From contig JAGHQL010000004.1 in assembly GCA_020080175.1 (NCBI GenBank), positions 1-64,000 on the forward strand: a stretch of DNA of 64,000 nt. The letters run 5' to 3'. Of the stretch, positions 37,930-48,898 are shown one piece after another. The position numbers were made by a program, and so were the translations under genes. How positions within the stretch are numbered: the first letter of the stretch is position 1; each line of letters opens with the position of its first letter. The notes under the pieces are model-generated. The model did no database searches and was not told the DNA's origin. It saw only the letters and a list, made by a program, of their open reading frames with translations. Source of the stretch: Glutinoglossum americanum (taxonomy: Eukaryota > Ascomycota > Geoglossomycetes > Geoglossales > Geoglossaceae).

Positions 37930-38773
37930 ATGGCATCTAAGGTGAGGCTTGCGTAGGTTGCCGTTGCTTATCACAGTACACAATCGCTGAAGCCGCGTGT
38001 GTCTACAGTTTCTTCGAGAGTACAAGTTGGTTGTCGTCGGCGGCGGTGGCGTAGGAAAATCTTGCCTCACCATCCAACTGATTCAAAGTCATTTCGTTGA
38101 CGAATATGACCCTACCATTGAAGGTCCGTATTCTTCCTCTACAGGTTTCTAAGGCCAATGGGCTCATGTTCTATTTGTCATATCAGACTCCTACCGCAAG
38201 CAGTGTGTTATCGATGATGAAGTCGCGCTACTAGATGTCCTTGATACGGCAGGCCAAGAAGAGTACAGTGCCATGAGGGAACAGTATATGCGCACCGGCG
38301 AAGGATTCCTACTCGTCTACTCTATCACATCCCGGCAATCTTTTGAAGAAATCATGACATTCCAGCAACAAATTCTGAGGGTGAAGGATAAGGATTACTT
38401 CCCCATCATTGTTGTGGGAAATAAATGCGATTTAGAAGCCGACCGCCAGGTCTCCAAACAGGGTTATTTATATCTCTCCTCCTGACCCTTGGGCAGCTGC
38501 TAACGCGAGGCACCTTTAACTACAGAGGGTGAGGAGCTAGCTCGCACCTTTGGATGTAAATTCATCGAGACATCAGCCAAATCCCGCATCAACGTCGACA
38601 ACGCCTTTTACAACATAGTCCGAGAGATCCGTAGGTACAACAAAGAGATGTCTTCGTATACGTCGGGTAACCCTTCAACTGGCACAAATGGCCCAGGAAT
38701 GGGAAAGATGGATATCGATGAGTCTGAAAGGCATAGGGGATGCTGCGGTGGGAGGCAATGTATTATCATGTAA
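37930..38773 (+). CDS. ras1: Ras small GTPase
   Basis: Membrane-anchored GTP switch controlling growth, morphogenesis and cAMP/MAPK signalling. Exons are 37930-37941, 38009-38123, 38187-38462 and 38526-38773 (216 residues). The P-loop GGGGVGKS is at 15-22, so Gly17 and Gly18 align with human Gly12 and Gly13. The effector loop YDPTIEDSYRKQ crosses an intron; [12 protein letters not shown] is switch II; NKCDL and ETSAK complete the nucleotide pocket. The C-terminus has a Gly/Ser-rich hypervariable stretch, two Cys (CC) likely palmitoylated, and the CAAX box CIIM, which predicts farnesylation. The first exon codes for just MASK. The last intron has a weak GTTATT donor, but it is required to join VSKQ to EGEELA. 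Confidence 0.96.
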
Positions 38774-39252
38774 CCCGTGTTGGAGTGTGGTTGATATGAT
38801 TTACAGACTGGTTGGTGTGATTGCAGACTGGTTGGAACGAGAGAAGCAGTCGCAAATGGCGGGAGATCATGTATACCTGCTTTCATTTGAGCCGGAATCA
38901 ACGTCCTTCACGAATTCTTGCATGGAGGCGCTCCCGGATTACAAGACCTTACGGTCGATCCTTGCTCAATCTTGGCTTTTTCTCCTTCAAATTCCTGGTT
39001 TCATGGATCTACTTACTGCCCCCTCATCTCCTTACTAGCCTCTCCTCTTTTCTCCCCTATCTTCTTGCTCCTTTCGCAAATAGGCATCGACAGTAATTTC
39101 CATTTCTTGGCCCTTTTTGATAAGTGTTCCACGAATGAGAATTAAAGAATGCTAAAAAATATGAAAGAAAACCCACGACAGGAGAGTCTGGAGACAGCGA
39201 TGCCGCATGCGGCTTTAAGAAAAAAAAAATCAAAAACAATACGATGGTGACA
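38774..39252. other. Ras 3' region
   Basis: Spacer between the Ras stop codon and the tRNA-Cys gene on the opposite strand. Overlapping open frames at 38688-39145 (+) run out of the Ras last exon in other frames and are not credible genes. A run of nine A lies near 39223. Confidence 0.5.
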
Positions 39253-39337
39253 AGCCCAATGCCTGACTCGAACAAGCGACCTAGTGATAATCAGATATAA
39301 CTGCAATCACTCGCTCTAACCACTGAGCTAATTGGGC
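39253..39337 (-). tRNA. tRNA-Cys(GCA) with 12-nt intron
   Basis: A complete cloverleaf: acceptor GCCCAAT/ATTGGGC fully paired, D arm GCTC-AGTGGTTA-GAGC, anticodon stem AGTGA/TCACT, T arm GCTTG-TTCGAGT-CAGGC. The loop reads TTGCAG, then an apparent 12-nt intron after position 37, then A, giving anticodon GCA. The discriminator is U73, characteristic of tRNA-Cys. The total of 85 nt fits 73 plus 12. Confidence 0.92.
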
Positions 39338-41126
39338 GGTGTAATGGAAACATCAGCCTTATCTTGTTCTATGAATCACCCAGCAAGCCATTAGTAAGCG
39401 AGCCATTTTGTTTTATCTAAATTGAATTAATTATCCTTAGTGCTCTGGAATCCGGGAAAAGTCTTAAAGTAATATATAGTCCATGTAAGATACACCACAA
39501 AACAAAGGTACGACAAAAGCCCACGAAGCCTAGTACATAGTCCATATTCTACTCGAAGCCTTTGCCGCCCTCTCGAGGTAGTTCGCGCCCCAATAGTTCC
39601 CAAACTACTTTGATCTTGCAGAGCGCTTCCAAACCTCCATTTTAGCTTGGCTTGTTCGTGGCGGATAACTGGTGGCGGACCAACTCTGGGATTTCTTGGG
39701 GAGAACTGGGAAGCTTTTGGCTGAGGCAAGGGGAACCAAGCTCCGCGCGCACAAAGTACATACGGACATGTATGTATCCTTGGACTCCCAGCAGTTCTAT
39801 TTAGGCCGGCAGGGGGTTCGAGCGTGTGCAAGTTTGTACAAGCGGCACCGACAGAACAACGGATTCGTATTTTCGGATTCACGGCAGCAGCGAATATTTA
39901 AATAACTTCTAACGTTCTTAGAGCCCCGGGTAGCGTTCCCAACTTGACTGCATCGTGGGCAAAAATATCCCAAAGCCGGCCTCCCAAGGATAGTCTGGCG
40001 AGAGTTCCGCTGCATGTACTCTATTATCCTCTAATTCTCTCACTTAATTGGCCCCCCCCCCTTCCAAAAGGCGCACGCGCATTTTCTAAGAGGCGGCTCG
40101 GGAACACCGAACACGATTCGGGGCAAAAACAAACAAAAGGCACAAAAAAAGAAAATCTAGACTCTATCTAGTATTCGATGAGTTTATCTCAGATAAAGGC
40201 GGAGCCTCCGGTCACTATTATCATACCGACCAACCCCCGGGACGGACCGTTATTTTGTGCAGTTGCGTCCCGTGTCATTGTTGCCAAGAGAGGGATCTAG
40301 AATGCATGCCCCGGGGCTAAAAAGGGAAGGTAGGTTGCTTGCCCGCGTGGGAAGGTCGGGAACAAAGTAAATCGCCAAAGTTCATGTAGGAAGTACATCA
40401 CTCTACATTGGGATATTAAATGTACTTTCATTAGCCTACATGAGCCCAAAGTAAGCTCTTATGCGACCCAGGGTTAGGTCGGCGATGTGGAGGGGGCAAA
40501 AAAGCTTTTTTGTGGGATGGAGAAAATCTACAATATGGGGTGGGACCTCACCTTTTCTTGTTCAATCGTTGGAGATTTGACCGAGCACGCATTGACACCT
40601 GATTGAATGTCTTGAGCTAGGTAAGGTGGTAGAGCTAAATTTGTTACTGAGCGGGCTGGTACGGCTACCGCGACTTCTCAACCTTGAAGGGTTGCAGCTA
40701 CATGGACGAGATCTCCCTTCCTGAAAAGTTCGATACAATGAGTGACGGCTGGAGTAAAAAAGGGGGGCAAAGGCGAGATTTTTTGCCGAATGCCAGCCAG
40801 TGAAGAGAAGATAATCAGGAATAGATCGTAGCAGTTGAGTAACGATATAACGGTAAAAAGAAATAGATGATCTCCGGTGCACGCTCAATCGCTTGCGAGA
40901 TGCGTATTCGGCCACTGTAAGACCGTATGCAAATGAACTTCCGAAATGCTTTCGTAACCATAGCGTCATGTATCCATACCGAAAGCTCGAGACATGTAGA
41001 GGCAGATCAAGATTAATGGAGAAAGCGGTCCGAGTGACCCAGAGTGAACAAAAGATTGGTGAAGATTATTTTGCATGGTGAGGAAAAGCGAGTCCACTAG
41101 AGCTTCGTCCACACCATCGCGTCCTG
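39338..41126. other. 1.8-kb intergenic interval
   Basis: No supportable gene. It contains the promoter side of the tRNA and the 3' side of the zinc-module gene. Minus-strand frames at 39427-39882 and 40562-40969 have no family resemblance and no splice context. A C homopolymer lies at about 40053-40063. Confidence 0.5.
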
Positions 41127-42391
41127 TTAGGCACGTGAACCTGCCGATGGCGATGTGTACGTCCCAAGTTTCATAGCTTCAAGCTTCTCTGCCACGCTCT
41201 TAACGACCTCAGGGTCAGGAGGAGGCTTAATGCGTTTGGGTCTGTTTCTCACAGTTATCAGTCTCAAAAGCCAACATTTTTTTACTGAGAAAGGGGGAAT
41301 GACTTACGGTTCTCGAGTACAATCCGGACAACGCTCATGGTTGCAATTGCTGCAGGTTTTACTACCCTCCATAAATAGGCCCTGACATGAATGACAATAC
41401 CACCTAACCCTCCTTCGAACCTTCTTAAACGTGCGCTCAGGGCGTTCGGGTTCAGGCTCAGCATCACCAGGATACCCGTCAGGATACTTCTTGAGCTTGG
41501 GACTAATAGAATTGTTAGCTATGTTTCGACCCTTAACATGTGAATTGTACTTACGGGTCTCTTGGGCACTTCTTACAGCGGATATGACCGCAACCGACGC
41601 ACAGCTTCTCGCTACGATGGAATTCCACATCGCATTTGTGGCATTTCCGATGCACCCTCTGCCTGATGGTCTTGCGGACGCGGTCTTGACCACCAGTCTT
41701 TGAAGGCATGGTGAGCTGGTACTTCGGCTTCGTCTTGCCCTCGGGGCCAAGTCCAGCGGCGGTGACATCCTTCTCCTTGCCCTTGGCTGACTTCTTCAGA
41801 GGATAACGTGGGCACTTCTTGCAGCGATTATGCCCACAGTGACTGCAGGTCTTCTCAACACCAAATGTGTTTTGACAGCGATGGCAAGTGCGGTGAATTC
41901 TCATCCTAATCGGCTTCTCAACGCGTTCGCCTGGTTCACGGCTGGACAACGGCCACTCATTGGGTTCGAGGTTAATCCCATACTTCTGGAAAAGCGCCCT
42001 TGCCCTCTCTTGGTTCAGTGGATCCCTTGTGGTGCCAGTCTTCGCTTTTGAAGTAGTCGCGGTCTTTGGAGCCGGCGCGGCCGCAGTGGAGGTGGTAGCG
42101 GGAGGAGCGGTAGGCGTGGGTTTAGAGCTGCTGGTATCAGTTAACATGAATCATCGTTATGAGGTAGAGAATGAAGGCGATATCTCACCTGGGTTCTGGC
42201 GCAGTGGCAGTGGTCGGAGACGCAAGCGCCGAAGATGCAGAGATTGCAGAGATGCCAGAGATTGACTGTCTCTTCTTGTCGCTCCTTAAGATAGTTTTCA
42301 CCCTCGTCACGTACTTCCCAATACCTTTCTTCTTGCCGTCAGGGTTATCCGAGCCTCCAGGTGCAGAATCTCCAGGCGCAGAGGAACTCAT
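41127..42391 (-). CDS. Uncharacterised protein with three tandem Cys/His zinc modules
   Basis: Function unknown. Exons are 42391-42189, 42130-41555, 41502-41308 and 41247-41127 (364 residues). The N-terminus is Ser/Ala/Thr/Pro-rich with a basic segment (KKKGIGKYVTRVKTILR). Three similar modules follow. Module 1 starts with CHRCQNTFGVEKTCSHCGHN and ends RCKKCP. Module 2 starts with CHKCDVEFHRSEKLCVGCGH and ends RCKKCP. Module 3 starts with CHSCQGLFMEGSKTCSNCNH and ends RCPDC. Each has the pattern C-x2-C-x10-C-x2-C-x-H-x2-C-x2-C, suggesting two zinc sites or a compact ribbon/RING-like unit. The first two are preceded by a similar basic stretch (RMRIHRT, RQRVHRK). The C-terminus has PPPDPEVVKSVAEKL. 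Splicing is well supported by frame. The first intron has a NAGNAG acceptor. Confidence 0.82.
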
Positions 42392-44791
42392 GGCTGCAAA
42401 TTACCCAATATTCGGTCACGGTGTATAGTATCGTTGAAGAGCGAATTGAGTTGGCGGATTAGAGCAGATGTTGAGGGTAGGGATGGTCGTATGTTCGCAA
42501 CAGTTGGAGAAAGGGTTTCTGGAGAGAGTATTGGTTTGGCGTGTGTCTGACCTAGTCCTCCGGCTAGACGTCGGGTAGACGTCGCTAATTCATATAGGAA
42601 GGAGGTCGATTGAAATGGTGGTGGCTCGAGAAGGATATCCGTCGAAGAAAAACCAACGATTGAACTCTCCACGAGACCGCGATCCCTGATCCCCTCGGTC
42701 AATATCAGACCTCAACTATCCGTCGATCGGCCTCCACGCCTAGATGGTTAGATGGCGATTAATTAGACTTCGACGGCTAAGGTCGCCTGTTAATATAACG
42801 TAGTCGGGTCGCGGTTAAAGATAGCATAGACGACGCTTTCTGGTGCCGATCGGTATCTTGCCAAAGCACACGAGACGATCGAAACAGAGTTCAAACCCGC
42901 CCGATTGTCCCTAATAAGGCGAACCAGCGGGCCTTAGAACCTAGGATTGCACAAGAGCACGAGCCCTCTTGCGCAGCCTGATATTGAGCGGTGGGACGGG
43001 GGCGGTGTTGGAGAAAGAGAGTGGAGGATGGGGAATGGTAAGTGGGTGGTGACAGACAAAACCTTATTTTCGGTTTGGGGATGGGGACCTGTCTTTCCTC
43101 TCGGACGGGTACCGAAGAGCCCGTCGTCTACAGAATTTGGGACGGACCGAACGATAAATTGACGAGATCGGCCAACGGATGCTTGTTACATGTAAACTGC
43201 ACAAGAACCAGTACCAGACCAACCAGAACCAAAACCTACGCCCACCAAATGAGACGTGCGGCAAAGCAAGCTAAACCCCAAGCACAATCAAGCAGCCATG
43301 CTCCCTTAGCGCACAATTTTCATGGGCGATGATGAGGGGTTGCAGCACAAGAGCACCGCGCAGACCCTGGCGCCGGCTATAGCGGACTTTTTGTGCACCA
43401 TTATGACGGAAGCGAACGCGCAGCGAGTTAGAGCAACGAGAGACGGTGCAGCTGCAGCAGTGGGTTGGAGTGTTTTTGTAACTTGTCAAGGATGAGTCCG
43501 TATGATATGCGCTGCGTAGTGCTCCGTACCGATAGTCACACACGCCGACCAGGGAGAACGTGTCTTGGCTGGAATACCGCCTGGCCGTTCCCAACTACTG
43601 CAAAGTACCCAAAGAACTTTTAAACGTGGTCGGAGTAGTGCATCCCGGCCGCGTGGGAGCAGAGCACGAGTTACGACTTATGTGATCTACCGCTCCCGCC
43701 ACGCTTGCTCCACCCTCTCTGTCATTCCTCGCACGCTCCTGTGGAGCCGTGCCTCTGCATATATGCATGCGTATACGCGGCGTGGTGCAAGTGCGTTGGA
43801 GACTGAAATTCTGGGAAAATTTGCTATCTAGAGTACCTATCGCCGGGCTTGCGACCCTCAGCCACACCCCGGCACATCACATGGATAAGGGTCTCGCCAA
43901 GAGCTCGCCAGACGCCGGGGAAGTCGGGTGTTGAGGCGCGCGCATCAGCGTTTTACTGTGTCCGTCCAACAGTCTATTTTTTTTCTTTTTTCCCCTCCAC
44001 TCAATGTTCTCGGCTGCCGCATTACGGGAGAAGCTCTTTGGTAGGGTCGAAGGAACCCTACGATATCCGATCCTAGCGTTTGCGTGTCCAGTGTCGAACC
44101 GTCGAGATCGCCGGACTCGGAAGCGCAATAGTACCCCACATGCCTGATGCGTCAGCGATCTTAATACCGGAGGAGCGAGAGGGTCGGCAGAATCATCCCA
44201 GGTGGTTCGTTATCGACGCTCATCATTCGCTCGTTTGTTAGCTTAACGCGGACTTCCCGGCAACCACTTTCCACCTGTCCTCCCATTCAGCGAATCATAC
44301 TCTCCAGACGCGACTCTCCATGAGACGCAAAATTGTTAGCTTATCAGGTTCCAGAATATGGCCTAAAGAGGGTCTTGATATTTAAGATTTGGCATTGTAA
44401 TTTACGTGTCCCAAAACTCATCTCGATGTAGGAATTCGCAGCAATAGAGGTTCTGTATTACCGCGAAGGACTATCGGCGACGAGATGGGGTCGCCACATC
44501 ACGTGCGACATGCTCAGCGAGCTGTCCGCTAAGCCTCAACGTCTATCTATTGACATCGAACTGCTGCTGCCTTCCCGTATCCGGGTGACTCTTCGAGAAT
44601 GGAGTATGCTTCGGCTGTTTGTGAGGACACGTTTACTACGTACATGGCGTGCCAGGCAGCAGAGACGCTGTTAAAGATCTTCTGCCGGCGAATACACTCC
44701 GCCTGTTGACAGCAAAGATCAATACTCACCGTCTATTGCCCCGGGTTTTCAGCACTAATTGTCTCCGTCTGGATTGGCGAGCGGGTTCAAC
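42392..44791. promoter_or_regulatory. 2.4-kb divergent spacer, zinc-module protein / F-box protein
   Basis: Both flanking genes point away from this spacer, so it should hold both promoters. Short open frames on both strands between 42947 and 44139 overlap each other and show no family features. A CT/T-rich tract is at 43975-43998. Confidence 0.45.
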
Positions 44792-47146
44792 ATGGCATCC
44801 CGTATGAGCGAAGCTGATTACTTTCACGTTCCATATCCTTCAAATCCGCTCGATCTTCTCCCCTCTAGATCCTCGATGGATACTTCCAAGGATGCTGTTG
44901 ACCCATTCGACCAGCTGCCCCAAGAAGTATCTGACCAGATCTTCTCCCTACTCTCCATATCAGCCTTGGACGCTGCGAGGTACGTCTCTCGGACCTGGTA
45001 CCAGCGAATCATGACCAACGGCTGGGTACTACGCCAAGTTCTTAATCTGGATTCCCACCCTCCCTCGGATGAGGAAGATTCTCCATCCGATGAGGACGAT
45101 AACCAGCACGCTCAAGACCTTCGGTATCTTGCAAGGGAACTTGATATCCAAAGCAGGCTGGCCGGTACCGGAAATTCTGTTGAAGCGTGGAGAGTCCGCT
45201 ATAGGCGATGCGATATCGCCTTTTCCATCCCGGGTCATCGGGAATGTTCTGGAGAGGACAAGGAAGGGGGGGTTTTTGGTGCTCGAAGGTGCTCTAGGAG
45301 AATCATGCTTGCGGGAGTCTCTTCGTCAGGAAGCTTTGTAGCATTTATTTGTGTTGAGGTCTCTGGTAGCCGCGAAAGCCGCCATTCAGTATTGATCTAC
45401 CATATTGACACGACTGGCAAGCCTGAGCTAGTTGCGCCAATCGCCTGCCCTCAGAATAACGAGATACCTATTGATGTGGATTTATCCGAAGGCGAATACG
45501 CGGGTACCTGGCTAGCAGGAGTCACTTTCTCCGGGCAGAAGAAGCACCTATTCATCTCTCCCCAGCTGCGTCGGTCCCGCATTAGCCGCATTATTGCCCT
45601 CGAGGAAGTATCGACGAGCGGATACCCAGTCGTTCCTCCTTCTATCCGTGATGTTCAGCGCTACTGCAACACTTGCTGCGACTATCATCCGGTCTCTGTC
45701 AGCAAAGATCTTAACGCAAGGACTGTCCTAACACTAGGGTCTGTGGAGGAGGACCATACACAGGATGATTGGGTATGTGTCGAGAAATGTGATTGTACTG
45801 GGACTTGGCTTTTGCTGGAGAATCTACCAATTGTAAGTGGCCAGACCGTCGCGATACTATCTAGATCGTCTAACACTGGTGCTGCGTGATTTTAGACTGT
45901 GGGAGGAACTGAACGCCCTTATCACCTCGCCAGACACGAGCAAACTGGCAATTTGTTTATCGTTCAACTTGAGAAATGTGCCACCGATGAGGCTAGTACC
46001 AGAGACGCGACTTGTGAAAGCTTCCAGAACTTAGAGGAAGTGAAACCTCTTGTGCTATTAGTCCGGCCACACCATCACACTTCCTACACCAACGTCTCAG
46101 TATCCCCGCAGGTCATGTTCAGGACAAGCTACCTTCAACAAATTGTTCGAATCGCGGTACTATGGCACGAAGCAGACTATCCGGCCACCGAAAAGGTTGG
46201 CCTATACACATACGATGTGGTTAGCTTGCGCAGCATGATGTTTGACGAACACGGAAACAGAACTGGGACTGAGCAAAATCACCCCGTGTGGGGCGGAGGA
46301 TGGGTAATGGGGACAAATGGGCAATGGACGTCGAGAGTACGGTCGCTGGCTCAGGCGGAGCCGTTTGACTATACTCCTACGGAGTACCTACCCATTGACT
46401 CGGATCCACGGCAAATGATGAAGTTAAAGGGCCGAACTTCTGGGAGAAGAGTCTGTGGGTTAGAGCGAGGAATGGGTGGGCTGCACTCTTCTTTCCTACC
46501 ACCGCGTAATTCGTCAAAACAGATGGCAGACAATACCCCTCTAGGCTCCATCAAACTCCTAGGTGACGGTCGCAAAAAGTGTATGATTTGGGGCCCTGAT
46601 GCCTCTTCTGCTGCCGACCACATGAACTTCGTGATCCTCGAGTTTGGCAAGACCTTCCGCGAGAACGAGTTCTGGGAACTTTCGATTTCTGAGAGCGAGA
46701 TCTCCAACGGTGGTGTCGGCAAGGATCACTGTTCCACCCGCCATTTTGCCCGCCACTGCGCCTGCGCCTACCACGACTACGGCTATCGCGTCACGTTCCC
46801 TGAGCTAAAAGACACTGACCCTCCCTTAGCAGTCGGGAGTGCGGCCGTAGGGAAATCCTCATTCTGGCCACTCCCTTTCACGATGGCACATTCAGCGGCA
46901 GTTAGGTCGGGCTCGCTAGGGCAAATCGTGCCCTATCGCCGATATGGCGACGTCTTGGCAGCGAGGAAGAAGCAGGTCGAGGATCGCCGAAGGGAGACAT
47001 TGGAGGGGAAAGAGAAGGCCTTTGCGGAGATTATGGGCTTGATGGAGCAGACTCGGATTCAGGGGGATCAGGTCGTTCTGCCGAACAACTTTCCACCACG
47101 AAAGACTTGCGGGTGGCGTTGGAAGGGGCTACTTGGGAGTAAATAG
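44792..47146 (+). CDS. F-box protein
   Basis: Likely substrate receptor of an SCF (Skp1-cullin-F-box) ubiquitin ligase. Exons are 44792-45832 and 45896-47146 (763 residues). The F-box lies at about residues 33-70 (FDQLPQEVSDQIFSLLSISALDAARYVSRTWY region). It is followed by an acidic patch (DEEDSPSDEDD) and a long region of beta-like strands with no repeats I can assign. A Cys-rich stretch (YCNTCCDYHPVS, then CVEKCDCTGTW) around residues 291-335 might bind metal. The C-terminus is basic and helical (RKKQVEDRRRETLEGKEKAFAE). The recognised substrate cannot be told. An in-frame upstream TTG would extend the frame, but the first ATG is at 44792. Confidence 0.82.
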
Positions 47147-48898
47147 GTTATCATTCAAGTGCCGTTATTGTATCTAAGGCTTCACGTTTACGTAGACCCT
47201 TTCTGCGTGGAATACTTTTAGTGGTGGTATTTTATACGTACATAGTGAGCGCTAGCCAAGTACAAGGCGGACATAGCTACTAGGAAACCCGAGCACGCAA
47301 ATTAAGAGCGAGAGATCGGGAACTTCATGGGGAAGTCGATCGGGATATCATCGACAACGCCGACCTAGACTTCATTTAATTGGGAAAGGCTCAATCCCGA
47401 AGAATAAAATCAGGGTATCGGCGGAGAGGGAACCGAGCTTGTCTACCGTGATTTTTCTAGTATATTGTTGGGCTATAGGAACCTAATATACCTCAGCTAA
47501 TTAGCAAGCACCCTATCTCTCCACTCCCACCACGGGATAACTGCCCCTATTAGTCCCTAGGTTCTCCCTGACGCACGGCTTTTCTGTTGTGGTAGAAGGC
47601 TACGGTATCGTATATATCCATTTCTCGAGCAAGCCCGGGCCCCACCAGTTAATATACACTGTTTTAGTCCGATCGGGCTGTTGTGTAGGGTTACGCAGAG
47701 ATGGAGAGGCCAAACAAGTTTGTGGCCCGCGCCAACATTTGTCGAAAATTACTGATAGAGGGAACACACGTGCTATGATACAACGGTGGTCCTTGGGGGC
47801 GTGGCCATTATTATTGGAGACTCCCGAGCATACATACAACGATGCAACGATGATCCCCCGGGGTGGATGTGGTTATGGGAATCCACCCCGATCCATACAC
47901 CACGATACAAACGGTGGGTCCTTCAAGGGGTCCATGAAGGCTAGATCGATACCCTGATGCCTTTTGGGCTGCTCCAACTAAAGTGGCGACCTCAAAAAAG
48001 CACAGGCGGCTGATGACCGACGGCGGACTCTATAGCCAAGAGGAAATGAGGCCGGGAGTTGCAAGATACATGCTGCCTTGGGTGATTGCGGGGCGTAGCT
48101 ATATTTTCAGCTCGTCATTCCTCGAGCGGACGGGTATGGAACGAAGTCCCTAAAAGGATCACGCAGCCGGATCACCTTCTTAGCTTGCGAGTGGGTCTGG
48201 ACGGGGGACGCTCGTAGGGTGATATGACCCTATAAGGTCTCACGATCGTTAGCAACACGAAATTGAGCTAAGGGAAGTCGAAGTCGGAGTCTAAGTCGAA
48301 GGAACCCGATGCTTGTAGTTAGCCCGAGGCACAGGAAACGGAGATGGAAGGGGAAGAGGGGCAGTGCATGCATGAATTTCGAATTTAGAGAACGCCTCGT
48401 CGGAAAGAGCGATGTTAGGGATAAGGCCTTATGTGAGTAACGGGTGAGGGTGAAGATTGAGAAGGGGGAAATGGTAATGAATTTATGTCGTGGCTCAGAA
48501 GGGGCCAATAAAGCGGCAAGCGATCGGTGCTTTATCTGAGCGGGGCACCTCAATAGAGGCGAAACCACTAAGAAAAAAAAAATAATATATATGTTGGAGA
48601 AGTGAAGAGCTCTAAGGCGTATCTGGTTAGGGAAGCCCCGGTACTACATAGCTTACAGGCTATGCTAAAGGTGCGATCTCGTGCTAATGACCGTCCGTCG
48701 ATGCCGCTTTGTGGATTGCATCCCGTCACCGTCCTCTTCGAGAGACTCAAGGCCAATCGACGCAGTGGCTGTCTTGAATAGTTCCTTACCACACCTATCC
48801 GCCAAAGAGAGAACTCTTGTTGACACCGTAGCGCCGTCCCGTCGATTTTTACTGTAGACAGTCAGCATATGCTTGGTATTTCCTCTTGTGACGTTCTC
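47147..48898. other. 1.75-kb spacer between converging genes
   Basis: Between the 3' ends of the F-box gene (+) and the acyltransferase gene (-). No credible gene; frames at 48230-48568 and 48568-48792 on the minus strand are short and biased. An A-rich tract with ATATAT lies near 48571-48592. Confidence 0.5.

Noticed and set aside
40562-40969. Minus-strand frame of 135 codons
   Set aside because: No domain, no splice signals, compositionally ordinary noise in a 1.8-kb spacer.
32368-47792. About 25 bp of similarity (20 matches, mostly transition differences) between 32368-32392 and 47771-47795, suggesting a shared decayed repeat
   Set aside because: By my rough estimate, dozens of such matches are expected by chance in 64 kb compared with itself; the similarity does not extend.
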